The notes beneath the pieces are model-generated. The model was not told where the DNA came from. It was given only the letters and a program-made list of their open reading frames with translations, and searched no databases. The translations under genes were made by a program, and so were the position numbers. From Fremontodendron californicum (Eukaryota; Streptophyta; Magnoliopsida; Malvales; Malvaceae), in NCBI GenBank assembly GCA_030761205.1, contig JAULJL010000002.1:20749010-20813009 (forward strand): 64,000 nt of DNA. Reading direction: 5' to 3'. Positions 21,993-32,117 of this stretch are shown here, in pieces. Positions within the stretch are counted from its first letter, which is position 1. Each line of letters starts with the position of its first letter.

Positions 21993-24006
21993 CATATCGT
22001 ATCCACTTGTCCTATTAAAAGAAAGGTTCCATATATATTTAGGCAAATATGGGTTCCAAAAGAAATAAGAAATTTGGTGACTAACTCTCAATGATCCAAA
22101 GCAATTTAGGTACCAAAATTCAAATGATTGCTTTTTGTAAGTGTGTTAGAGGAAGGAGCTACAAATTGTTGTCTTGATTATTGGATGTTGTAGACACACA
22201 AGATGAAAAATGGATAACTTCTATGCTTAAAAGCTATTTAGATGAAAATTTTGGTTGTCTATTATTGTTTAATTATTTGATGTTTAATTTTAGAATTTTA
22301 TTGAAATCATAAATTTTGTTAGGTGATCAATTACACTTAAAAAGAATATTAATGACGATTCTATTATCTTTTAATAAAATCGTCAAGATGAACGAATTCC
22401 CACATGTACGACACTTCTTTAAATCTATGCTTCTAGATTGACTCTGTAATATTAATGGATAGCAATATTTTTATTTATTTTATTTAATGAATCAAAAATA
22501 AAATTTTGCACATTTTTGTGAGCAAGAAATTTGCAATAGATAAGATATTTTAAATTTATTTTTCATGTCTCGTGAAACTTTTTTTTTTGTAATTTAATAA
22601 ATTGGTTCGAGGATGAACAAATTTCTGATTTTTTTTAATCAATATTCATGATCTTTTCAAGTTTATACGATATATGAATTTATATATGCTTTCGATGAAA
22701 TTATGAATAATAAACTTACGTGTTCTATGTATTGATTTTAATGATTCATATCTTTAATGGTGAACAAAGGCGAGGGGAATGGAAGGTGGATGGGTCTTGA
22801 GGTGCTTTGTAGAAGAAACAATGGCCATTGAAAGAGTCGGCATTGCAAGCTTCTGACTTGTTTACATAATCATTTACTTGGAGGATTGCATCAATCTTAA
22901 AGCAACTAAGTGTTAGACCCAGGACTACCTGCCCTCTACATGCGCAAGACACCTGACCTCTTATCTCAGCTCACATCTGTCTTTCTGGACACTTTGACTT
23001 TCTCCTTCACATTCCATCTGCCTACAAGAGACTCTCTAAATCTTTATTTAGACATCCGAACGTGTGCCTCGGAAGCCAAACTGTGATGCCTTCCTCACCT
23101 CTTTTTATGCTTGTCAAATCCAGTTCACCTTGGTCCGACAGCTCCTCTGAACTCACCAGCTTCACTTCCCAAAAGACGTCAACACTAAGAAATGAAAATC
23201 AACAATCCTCATGGTCATAGACCTCCTTATCCAAGTTCTAGAACAAACACTTGCAAGGGCAGCCTTCAGGTTCTTATTTCTTCTTCCTGGAATGAATTTC
23301 TCCAACCACATATACCCAACTTTTACAACACTGCATTAAGGGAAACCTCTGCAATTATTCCTGCCATTCCCCAAGAATCTATGAATCTGATATCGGTGAC
23401 TCTTTCATTCACTAGGATAAATAATAATAGTTGGTTACATTCAAGCACATTCAAAACATATTCACAATCTCAAACTTCAACTTGGTTTTGCTATTTTCAA
23501 TTCTATAAACATGCTCACTCGAAACATGCCATACCACCTCTTACAACACCACATAAGGCCATCAGCCTGAATTTGGCAATCCAGTGCTCAGGTATAGTAG
23601 GTATTAAAGGAATACTTCTCCATTCATAACCTTTAAAACTCTTCAAGAGGCGCGTGTCTCGCATCCAAACATCAATATTATTATAACATCGACAACGGGC
23701 ACACAGAATTTAAACGCAACCACCATTCAAAAAGAGGTCCCAGTGTTGACAATGCTAGAATATAAGTTACATATAGTTGAAGCTACTGTAAGAATGCTCT
23801 TGTAAAGATAAGAAGATGGTGAGGTCAATGAACAAAATGTTGCGTGTAAAGCCACTAGTGGAGTAGATGAGCTGAGAGTTTCTTTTCAAAACATGGTGAT
23901 TAGTAATATTGAAGGAAAATTCCATAAAGGCCATTTCATCTGGTCAGTTTGATGAAATGAGAGCTAGGTATTGGATAAACAAATCTTAAAGCAAGAATTT
24001 TATTCT
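21993..24006. other. Host intergenic sequence, no gene supported
   Basis: Composition changes at 21993 and no retroelement motif is seen. A 145-codon plus-strand frame (23192-23629) and a 68-codon minus frame (22746-22952, with several cysteines) have no motif or family I recognise. The area at 22750-23630 is less AT-rich than its surroundings and could be a decayed gene. Confidence 0.5.
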
Positions 24007-24140
24007 TTTTTGTACATGTGATATTAGGTTACACAATCAAATATATCTTCTCACATTTCATAATTCCAACCCCTTCCATCTAATGATTTGAACTCGAAAC
24101 TTCAATGAAGAAGTCTTAAGCTCTAACCACTTGGGTGTCC
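24007..24140 (-). mobile_element. tRNA-derived SINE-like element
   Basis: The minus strand carries an A-box-like CCAAGTGGTTAGAGC (24120-24134) and, about 25 bases downstream, a B-box-like GAGTTCAAATC (24085-24095). This is the internal RNA polymerase III promoter layout of tRNA-derived SINEs. The body continues to an A-rich end near 24010. No clear target duplication was found. It could instead be a decayed tRNA-like sequence. Confidence 0.5.
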
Positions 24141-25519
24141 CCTTAGGGACAGAATCTTGTGATAGATGGCTAGAAAGACCAAAGAAAATAAAAATGTAAA
24201 TTTGCAACAGATGAGGACGAAGTGACAAATTACCATAGAAGATTCCTATCGAATCAAAACTACTAACTAAACAAGTCAGAGTACGAGGGACAGCCCAAAT
24301 AAAACAATCCAGAGCTGTGAAATGTCATATCCACTGTTTTAAGAAATATGTGCTAAAAACGTTAAATTAACAAAAAAGATGAAATCCAACAAATTTGTTT
24401 CCGAATTCCGAGCAACCTATTAACTTAAACTCATCAGGTGTCGAGTTTCCTAGAAAACAATTTTAAAGGGTCATTCCATTTAAATTTGAATGACAATCAA
24501 ACACATCATGAATTATATGGTGGATGCCTGAATTCAGGAGAAGGATGGCTTAGTGGCCTTAGTAGAAATGTTCCAGATTGAACATAAAAAGGGCTCCACT
24601 GGGAACTCTCAAGTATAATCAACGAAGGTAAAGAGATAAGAGAAGCACTACATGAATGGATACAAAAGGTGGAAAATAATATAAACATTGCTGCAATCAT
24701 TGTTTTCTTGTTATTAACTTTATAACCATATATGATAATATCTTCTAGATGTTTTGTTCCTCACCCTTACCCTGCTCATCCCTCCTTTACCTATCAAAAA
24801 ATGCAATGTTCATATAAAAAAGATGTAGAAGCTTCTTATTAATGATTTATAATCAATAGAAAATTTATTCGACCTGATTAAACATAATGACCATTACAAA
24901 GTTACGGATGGTCAAACAAAAAAGACCCCCCCTCCAATCACATTCTTCTTCTATCTAAAGATGTTGAAAGAATGAATAAATACAATATAATTTTATCAGA
25001 GATAAGATTTTGAAAAACTTGATACAGTATGGAATTTCATCCGTGTACCTGTTGTTGACTCTTTGCAGCCTAGTTTGGCCTCTTCTACAAATATGTAATA
25101 TTTGATTCAAAGACTGATTTCAAGCACTCCCAAACTGCAGCCAGCCAGAAATATAAGATGAAGATAACAAGGAGACCTGTTTATTCAGCTGACTAAAAAA
25201 AAAAAAAAAACAAAAAAAAAAAACACAGCAATGCTCCATAATCCACCTATAAACAGCAGAAGTGAAATTTGTAAAATTAATAATAACTCAGCAGGTATAC
25301 ATGGAGTATATCAATGCTATAAACATCCCCCCCCCAAACCACCCAAACAAAAATTAACAGTAAACAGAGAGTGAGAGAGAGAGAGAGCAGGTGAAGCTTA
25401 CTTGCTCTACTATCCAAGGGAATTTACAAATGATCATTGGCGTAACTTTAATTTTAATGTGACAATTCTCCATGAAACAAGTATGTGATGAGAACCCCAA
25501 AACTCTCTTAAAGGCTATA
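24141..25519. other. Host sequence 3' of the PPR pseudogene, no gene supported
   Basis: No complete gene. Two simple repeats are present: an A-rich run (25194-25224) and a GA microsatellite (about 25370-25388), plus a C run at 25327-25335. A short plus-strand frame at about 24587-24725 ends in a hydrophobic tail (INIAAIIVFLLLTL, then a stop). I cannot assign it. Confidence 0.45.
25370..25388. repeat. (GA)n microsatellite
   Basis: 'gtgagagagagagagagag' forms a simple dinucleotide repeat about 130 bases past the PPR pseudogene stop. Confidence 0.9.
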
Positions 25520-27645
25520 TCAAGTCTTAGCACTGCAAGATTCTTCACATTCTAGAATTAAACTCTCAAGGTGACGAACTGCATGCAAATTACAGTCTTT
25601 GTCAAGTTGCTTCAAGAGTGCACCGTGTGTACAAGAACCAGGCTGAATTTCTCTATCTAGCATTTCTTTGTACAATCTCAAGGACTCTTGCCAATTGCCA
25701 ATGTCACAGTTCTCATTTATTAATATGGTGTAGCTATAGTTATTAGGAAGTACTCCTTTCGCTTCCATCTCAGCAAAAAACTTGTAAGCTTGACCTATCC
25801 TCCTCATTTTGCAAAGACCGTTTATGATAGCATTGTAGGTATAACATTTGGAAGAACACCCTTCTCCTGCATCTCTGAGAAATACATAAATGCCAATGCT
25901 AAAAACCCCTTAGCTGCATGTGCATGAATTATAACAGTGTAAGTTACCACTGATGGGGATAAGCCTTTGCTCAGCATCTCATAGAATAGTTCTCTAGCCT
26001 TCCTCAGATGTCCACTTTCTAGGTAAGCATGAATGATGGTAGTATATGTTACATGATCTGGAATAAGACCAATGCTAATCATATTGTGCAACAATTCATG
26101 AGCTTCTTTGAAATCACGCAATTTAGAATGCCAATGCACAAAAACATTATACATTATCAAATCAGGAGGCAATCTCTTTGCTACCATTTCCTCTTGCAAA
26201 CTAAATGCTCTTGCAGGATCAACAAGCTTCAGTTCACCTACTATTTGAGTTTTATATGCAAAATGATCAGGCTCCAAACCATTATGCAACATCTCATTGA
26301 AAAGTTCCTTCGCCTCAGATAGATTGCCCAGCTTGCAAGATCCATTTACCAAAATCGTGTAAGTAAAAACATCGGGGAAAATGTCTCGACTGATCATGGT
26401 ATCCTTGAGATGCTGAGCAAGGTCCAAGTCCCCCAGTCTACATAGACCATCAATCAAGAGTATTATACGTAACAACAGTAGGAACAAGGTTCCAACATCT
26501 TAACTCATCGAACAAGAGAAAAGCCTCCCAAATGTTCCCTATCCTACAATACCCATATATTAGAGTACTATATGAAATAACATCCGGTATCATATTCCTC
26601 TTCAGCATATCAATAAACTGCTGTCTGGCATCACTCATTCTCCCCCATCTACAAAGGCCATACATGAAATAATATATGTTGCCACTGTATGAGCAGCTCC
26701 TTTATTTACCATCTCTTGCCCAAGGTTTAAAGCCTCAACAATCAACCCTTTCTTAAAATACCCACAAATCAAAGGATTATATGTGTATGCAGAAACTTTA
26801 AGCCCTAACTTTAACATCTCCCGAACAAGTCCCTTGGCTTCCTCCAATTTGCAATTCTTTGTCAAACCATTAATTAAAACATTATACGTGACCTCATTTG
26901 GAAAACACTGTCTCCTCTCCATTTCTGCTAAGAGCTCAATCGCTTGTTGCACTTCCCATTCCTTGCAAAATAACAACATGGTATTATAGGTAACAATAGT
27001 TGGCTTAATCCCAAATTCCTTCATCATCCTATACATTTCACTAGCTTTAGCTACAAGAGATTTATCCCTAAGTATGCTAAGAACCCTATTACAATTCTTC
27101 ACATCCGGTAACAACCCATTTCTAACTATCTTATCAAATATCCACAAACATTGGTCAACCATCAATTTCTTGGAATAAACCAACAATAAAAGATCAAGTA
27201 ACTTAACTGAAACCTCCAATTTCAAGTAGCCACAAATCAAAACGTCAACAATACCATGCATATGAAAGGTAATGACCTTTTCCATGACCCAATAAGCTGA
27301 TCTCTTCAAATTATTCTCAACCAAAATATTAAGCATAACAGAAAAGGCAAGCTTAGATCTTTTAACACCAGGTTGCATCTCAACCCACCTAAAAAACCTT
27401 AAAGCAATTCTGGGTTTTTCCCTAATCAAACTAAGAACTTTGATAAACAAATGGGGGTCAACAATGAGAGCATGGAATTGGTTGGAAACCCAATTGGTGT
27501 TAACAAAAGCTCAGGGCTTTTCTTCAATGGTGTTAAACATGAGATGTTTGAAATGAGTTTCGGACGATGAGTCGGGTTCAGAGAGAGATGGAGAAAGAGG
27601 AAGGGCAGCTGTGGGTAAGGTGTATAAGTTGCTGGAGGTGAAAAA
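25520..27645 (-). pseudogene. P-class pentatricopeptide repeat (PPR) protein pseudogene
   Basis: PPR proteins bind organellar RNA. About 13 motifs of 35 residues can be followed, marked by TYNTM, TYNVLINGL, TYNPLICGY, SYSTLIYGY, TYTILVNGS, TYTTIIHAY, TYTVIIHAH and SYTILINEN, with no E or DYW extension. An N-terminal segment (KPRIALRFFRWVE) matches, from memory, the family of Arabidopsis At1g22960, a predicted mitochondrial protein of about 700 residues. The reading frame is broken: an in-frame TGA at 27511-27513, a one-base loss near 26664-26676, a one-base gain near 26454-26458, and a one-base loss near 25838-25841. The start codon and first part of the transit peptide are missing, because at about 27645 the sequence turns into element C gag. 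There is no intron. It is the only clear host gene in the window. Confidence 0.93.
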
Positions 27646-28775
27646 GATCGGTTACTGAAACTGACTGCATGGGCCTCCCCTTCCTTTTTCTTGGCAGGAG
27701 TTGTTTTTTTTTGCTCGACAGGCTCCCCACTTTCCATCTTCCCGCTTTTGATAGCAATTTCAATAATCTCTCCAGATATAACCATATCTGTGAAATTCTT
27801 AGTGGCGTTACCCACCAACTTTTCGTAGTACGGTGCCTTCAGAGTATTGATAAGAGAACCGTAGTTTCTTTATCCGTCAAAGGTGGCTGCACCTGGGTAG
27901 CCATGTCTCTCCATTTCTAGGCATACTGTTTGAAGCTTTTAGTATCTTTCTTCTCCATGTTTTGCAGGGATAACCTGTCAGGTACCATGTTAGAGACGTG
28001 CTTGTAGTGTTCCAGAAAGGCCCTAGCCAAGTCCGACCAAGACCGGATTTTACTTCGGGTGAGTTAATTGTACCATCAAGTGGTAGACCCAGTAAGACTG
28101 TCTTGGAAGCAATTGATAATCAACTTCTCATCACTATCATGTCCAATCATCTTCCGGCAATACATTGTCAAATGTGCGAAAGGATTGGTGGTCTCGTTGT
28201 ACTTCTCAAAATCTGGCGTTTTGAACTTAGGTGGGATCTCTAAACCGGAGACTAAACTCATCTCTTTAGCATCGAGCCTTCCATATAGCTCAGCCCATTC
28301 CACGACTCTCAGCCTTTCTTTCAATAACTGGTACTTCTTTTGTGATTCAGTCGTTTAAACCCTTTTCAGTTCCGTTGTTTTCCTCTTTTCTTGTTCGACA
28401 AGATCATCTAGTTCTGGAACCTCGATAGGGTCCGACAAAATTGACCCAAGATTCACCCCGATTGGCATTTGCTTCGGTGCCCCAGTGTTGGTTTGAACGT
28501 ACACGAAAGGTATTTCAGCTTCGGTGGTGGAATTTTTGTATTCTGAGCAGATTTACCGTTTGTCAGTACGGCTTCTTGCTGACCCTCTTTGCCCCCTTGA
28601 TTTCCTGGTTCTAATCCTAGGGCTGAATTCTCCTTGTGTCCTTTTCCCTTAACTGCGGCGGACACTAGTTCCATCAGCTTAATCATCTGATCTCTTGATT
28701 CGGTCTGAGATTTGGCCAACTGTTCCCTTAACTCATCTTGTGCCCTTTCCATTCTCTCTATTCGGGCAAGCTGTT
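27646..28775 (-). pseudogene. gag fragment of element C
   Basis: Start is taken at the methionine of MENEQLARIERMERAQ (just below 28790), which matches the gag start of D (MENDQLARIEMMK). An N-terminal coiled coil follows, then DAKEMSLVSGLEIPP, FEKYNETTNP, YCRKMIGHDSDEKL and FQDSLTG (28324-28076). After stops and frameshifts come LQNMEKK and MVGNATKNFTDMVISGEI (27818-27760). It ends in HAVSFSNRSFS, where D continues into its proline-rich tail. A 130-codon frame (27426-27818) runs from gag into the PPR region, but out of the PPR frame, so it is not a working fusion. Confidence 0.85.
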
Positions 28776-28939
28776 CATTTTCCATGATCCTGACTTGCGA
28801 TCGAGTATTATACGGATGCGAAGTACTTCTCTCTGGGAGTTTTGGTAGATGCCCAATTTTTAAAACCTTGGTGTAAATACCACGGATTAGAATTTCATGG
28901 CATATTATTCTTTTTTGCTTATTAAATGTGTGCAAGGAT

Positions 28940-29103
28940 GAATGAATAAATCAATGCATGACTGATCAAACAAATGAATGACTGAATGTATGCTTCTATA
29001 ATTGTATGAAATGAGATGATGCAAATAATAGTATTTGCCTTAAGATCAAATTCCAACACAAAGGTTTTTCATTAATTCATAGAAACTTTTTACAACTCCT
29101 CTC
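28940..29103. repeat. Short 'gaatgaatgactgaatg' region between gag and ORF1, element C
   Basis: A small version of the tetranucleotide-like array found between gag and ORF1 of D (50940-51190). No gene. Confidence 0.6.
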
Positions 29104-31345
29104 TCACTCTCGGGTTACATAAAAAGATCGTATCTGCTCATACTGGTCTTGAGCCTTTTTCAGGAAATTCAACAGGCGCTGTCCATGCTCCCCTATCGGG
29201 TTGACATCACACCTTCGAGTCTTTACCTTCTCTGCCATCTCTCTGGCCTTGACCACAACCTTGCAGATCTGCCTAGTTAGGTGGTCTATATACTGTTGCC
29301 TCCCCAAGATCTCAGTCTTTCACCTTGTGCTGGCATTTAAAGCTAAGTCATTTGCCTAGCTCCATTCAACCTTCCTCTCTCTGTATTCCCAGATGATAGC
29401 AGCGATGTCAATCTTCTGGATTTGCAACTGGTGCTCCAAGGTCTAAATGGTTGCATGAAGCGTCTCATTCTCCTTGCGCAACATGGATGTCCTTTCCTTT
29501 TCATTTCCCAATTTGGCTTTCCATAGCTCATTCTCTTGTAGGCATCTTTCTAACTTTAGCCGAGATCAATGAACGTGCATCTCCCTATTTCTACCGCTCA
29601 TGAAGAAATCAAGACTCCTTTTCCTTCTTTCCTTAGCCTCACCCTTCCAAAATTCTAATTCTTTCTGAATCTTTTCTATCTCTTTCGAATGGGCTCTTAG
29701 AGACCTGCTAGTTCCAGTGAACTTTCCCTTGGCTCTTAGCCTTTTATTTTCTTGATGCAAGTCCTGTATATCGGATTGTGTCATGTCTCGCTCTCTGGCC
29801 ACTTTCCATGCCTTGACCTCTTAGATCTCAAGCCTAGTCTTCAAATCCTCGACATCCTCTTGAAGTTTATCACATTCTCGCTTCAATTTCCCCTTGTCTT
29901 TTTCTAATTCTTGCCTGACAAACTCAATCTCTGTTGGTACTATAGGCTATGGTTGAAGGACTACCGGATAGACGGAGGCATCTTCGGTAGGGAGCACTAT
30001 GTCGTGGATTCTCTTGGCTCTCCAAACCAAGTATTCGGGAGTAGCATTATCGGTATATCTACCCAATTTTGATCGGTGCAACTTATTCCACGCTTTGATG
30101 AACTCATGTGTTTCCTTTATGTACTTGGGTCCATTGTATGCGAAATCTACCAAAGTGAGCCCATGAGTTATCGGGATGAACTGCTCAGACCCATACTTTC
30201 TTCATACTAGTAGTGGTGCATAACTGATAGCTCCCCAAATTCCCATGAACAGAACCCATGGTTTATCTCCAGAACTATACAAAATGGATTCCATCGGCAT
30301 CCACGGAGCTCTCCAAGTGACGTCCTCTCGGGCTAAGCGACGAAGAGTCGTGATCCATTGTTTCTTATCTCTCTTTCTCGGCCATTCTTTCTTGCAGAAT
30401 TCCTTGAGGGGAATGAAAGTCTTTATGTAGGGGCAAAGCTTTTCCTTATCATTTCCCCAGAAATGATTTTGGATCCAGACATACAGAAGCGTGCACATCC
30501 CATAAAACGTCCCTCGTCCTTTCCTCAACAGAAACTGAGTGACCTAAACGTCTCGGCAAGGATAGCAAGATAAAGATCGATTTGTTTGCCCAGACACTCA
30601 AAGAGATCTACCACGACTATCTCAATGTGCCCCAAGATCTTTGGAAATATCACCAAACCATAGATCGCCAAGGCAAATGCATCCACCACACAATCAATCT
30701 CCGGATTGCTCAAGATATAGTCTTGCAAGAATACCCATGGGATACAAACACTCAAACCCTTCTTTTTAATATTCGAGGAGTCGATCGGAATCTCCATAGC
30801 CAATATGTCGGATAGCTTCTTCCGAAAGCTAAACGTCTTTTGTTGCTTGCAATATATCTTATTAGGGGTGGACGACTCGATACGGAGCAAAATTGAGTAC
30901 TCCTCGATGGTAGGTGTCATATCTTCCCGATTGAACGTGAAGCATTGGCAAGAGGGATCCTAAACCTGTACCACTTCCCTAACCAATGCTCATCTATCTT
31001 GATCGGGAGAAGTAATGCTATGTCGCCATACTTCTTGGTGAACTCGTTTCTCCTTGTAGTTCCCCATCATCCCCAAATCTCCTCTAATTCTGTCAAATCA
31101 TTTTGGCTCATATCTAAATGAATTGACTCAGGAAGAACAGACACGAAGCTTCTAGTCAAGTAGTCTCCCTTGTCAACCTGATGCTTCTCTGACTCTATTC
31201 GGACCTCTTGGCATGTCTTGAAAGTAATCGACATTGGTGCAAGATCTCGGTGTTCCATGACCATAATGAAAACCCCTCTTACTGGAATTTGGCTTACTGT
31301 AAACACTCCTAAGTGACCATGATGAATGCAATGAAAACAAAGCAA
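29104..31345 (-). pseudogene. ORF1 protein pseudogene (DUF7745-like), element C
   Basis: Extra ORF upstream of gag, a hallmark of Ogre-type elements; its function is unknown. Parts in order: the N-terminal region (31345-31067, SFVSVLPESIHLDMSQNDL); MTPTIEEYSILLRIESS through IYGLVIFPKILGHIEIVVVDLFE (30920-30525); VTWRAPWMPMESILYSSGD and GIWGAISYAPLLV (30528-30202); TPEYLVWRAKRIHD (30153-29947). A long charged coiled coil follows (29802-29104). At least four frameshifts or stops break it. D has the same protein at 51345-53199. The domain name is from memory of annotated cotton proteins. Confidence 0.85.
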
Positions 31346-32096
31346 AACAAAACTAAGGGAAACGAGTCAATACAAGGGTATAATAATAAAATCAATGCGA
31401 TATTGAAATAAATAGATGAAGGTGAGAAAGGTTCCTCCTAGTGTCCCTAGCTTCGGTACCTCTAACGAAAATTCGGCATGGTTTCGTCTAGGTTCACTAT
31501 ATGAGGTTGCTTTAGATTCTAAAAAGTCTCCAAATTGCTCCTCACTGTCGTCGGTGAAGGCTAGTAAGGCACCCCAATAAAAGCGGGTTCAATTTGTTAG
31601 AGTGTATTTCCCAAGCCTATAGGGAGGTTATCACCTCACAAAAGCGTAGGTAGTTTACTACTCCAAAAGTGTTTGGCTAGCCCATGCGGAGGTTAACACC
31701 TCACAAGAGCGTAGTTACTTTATTTCCACCTAAAGGACGGAACCCGGGTAGAGGACTCATGTTATGCAAATGCAAGTATAGTGTGTGAGGAGGAACAAAC
31801 AAACCTTTCACCACCTATTCCATACCATTATTCTAAAACCCAAGCAATTTGATAAAGACAAAATTAAACAATGTAAAGTATTAGTTAAACAAAGAATAAT
31901 AATGACATATAAAATTAAATAACCAGAGAATAGTAAAAATATGCATGCACATGAGAATGAACACATTTAAGACATTTGATTATTTTCAAAAAATTTCCTT
32001 CATTAGAAAATGGGAGTTATAAGTAAACACCAACAAAACTGACAAAATCGAGACTTTTGATAATACACGACTAATTCTAGGCCTGGCTCTCTAAAA
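31346..32096 (-). other. 5' leader of element C
   Basis: Untranslated leader homologous to those of B and D. It has 'ggcatggtttcgtctaggttcactatatgagg' style sequence near 31470-31503, and the direct repeat 'ggaggttatcacctcacaa' at about 31623 and 31687. No gene. Confidence 0.75.
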
Positions 32097-32114
32097 TCCC
32101 TAGCGGAGTCGCCA
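32097..32114 (-). other. Primer binding site (tRNA-Arg type), element C
   Basis: The minus strand reads TGGCGACTCCGCTAGGGA, two changes from the B site, three bases inside the LTR border. The complement of the CCA end is intact. Confidence 0.8.
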
Positions 32115-32117
32115 AGC

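Noticed and set aside
23192..23629. 145-codon plus-strand frame in the host island
   Set aside because: No recognisable domain, neighbouring frames show no codon bias I can detect, and no homologue comes to mind. Kept only as a note.
27426..27818. Gag-PPR fusion protein
   Set aside because: The frame crossing the junction is not the PPR frame, so the PPR part would be nonsense residues.
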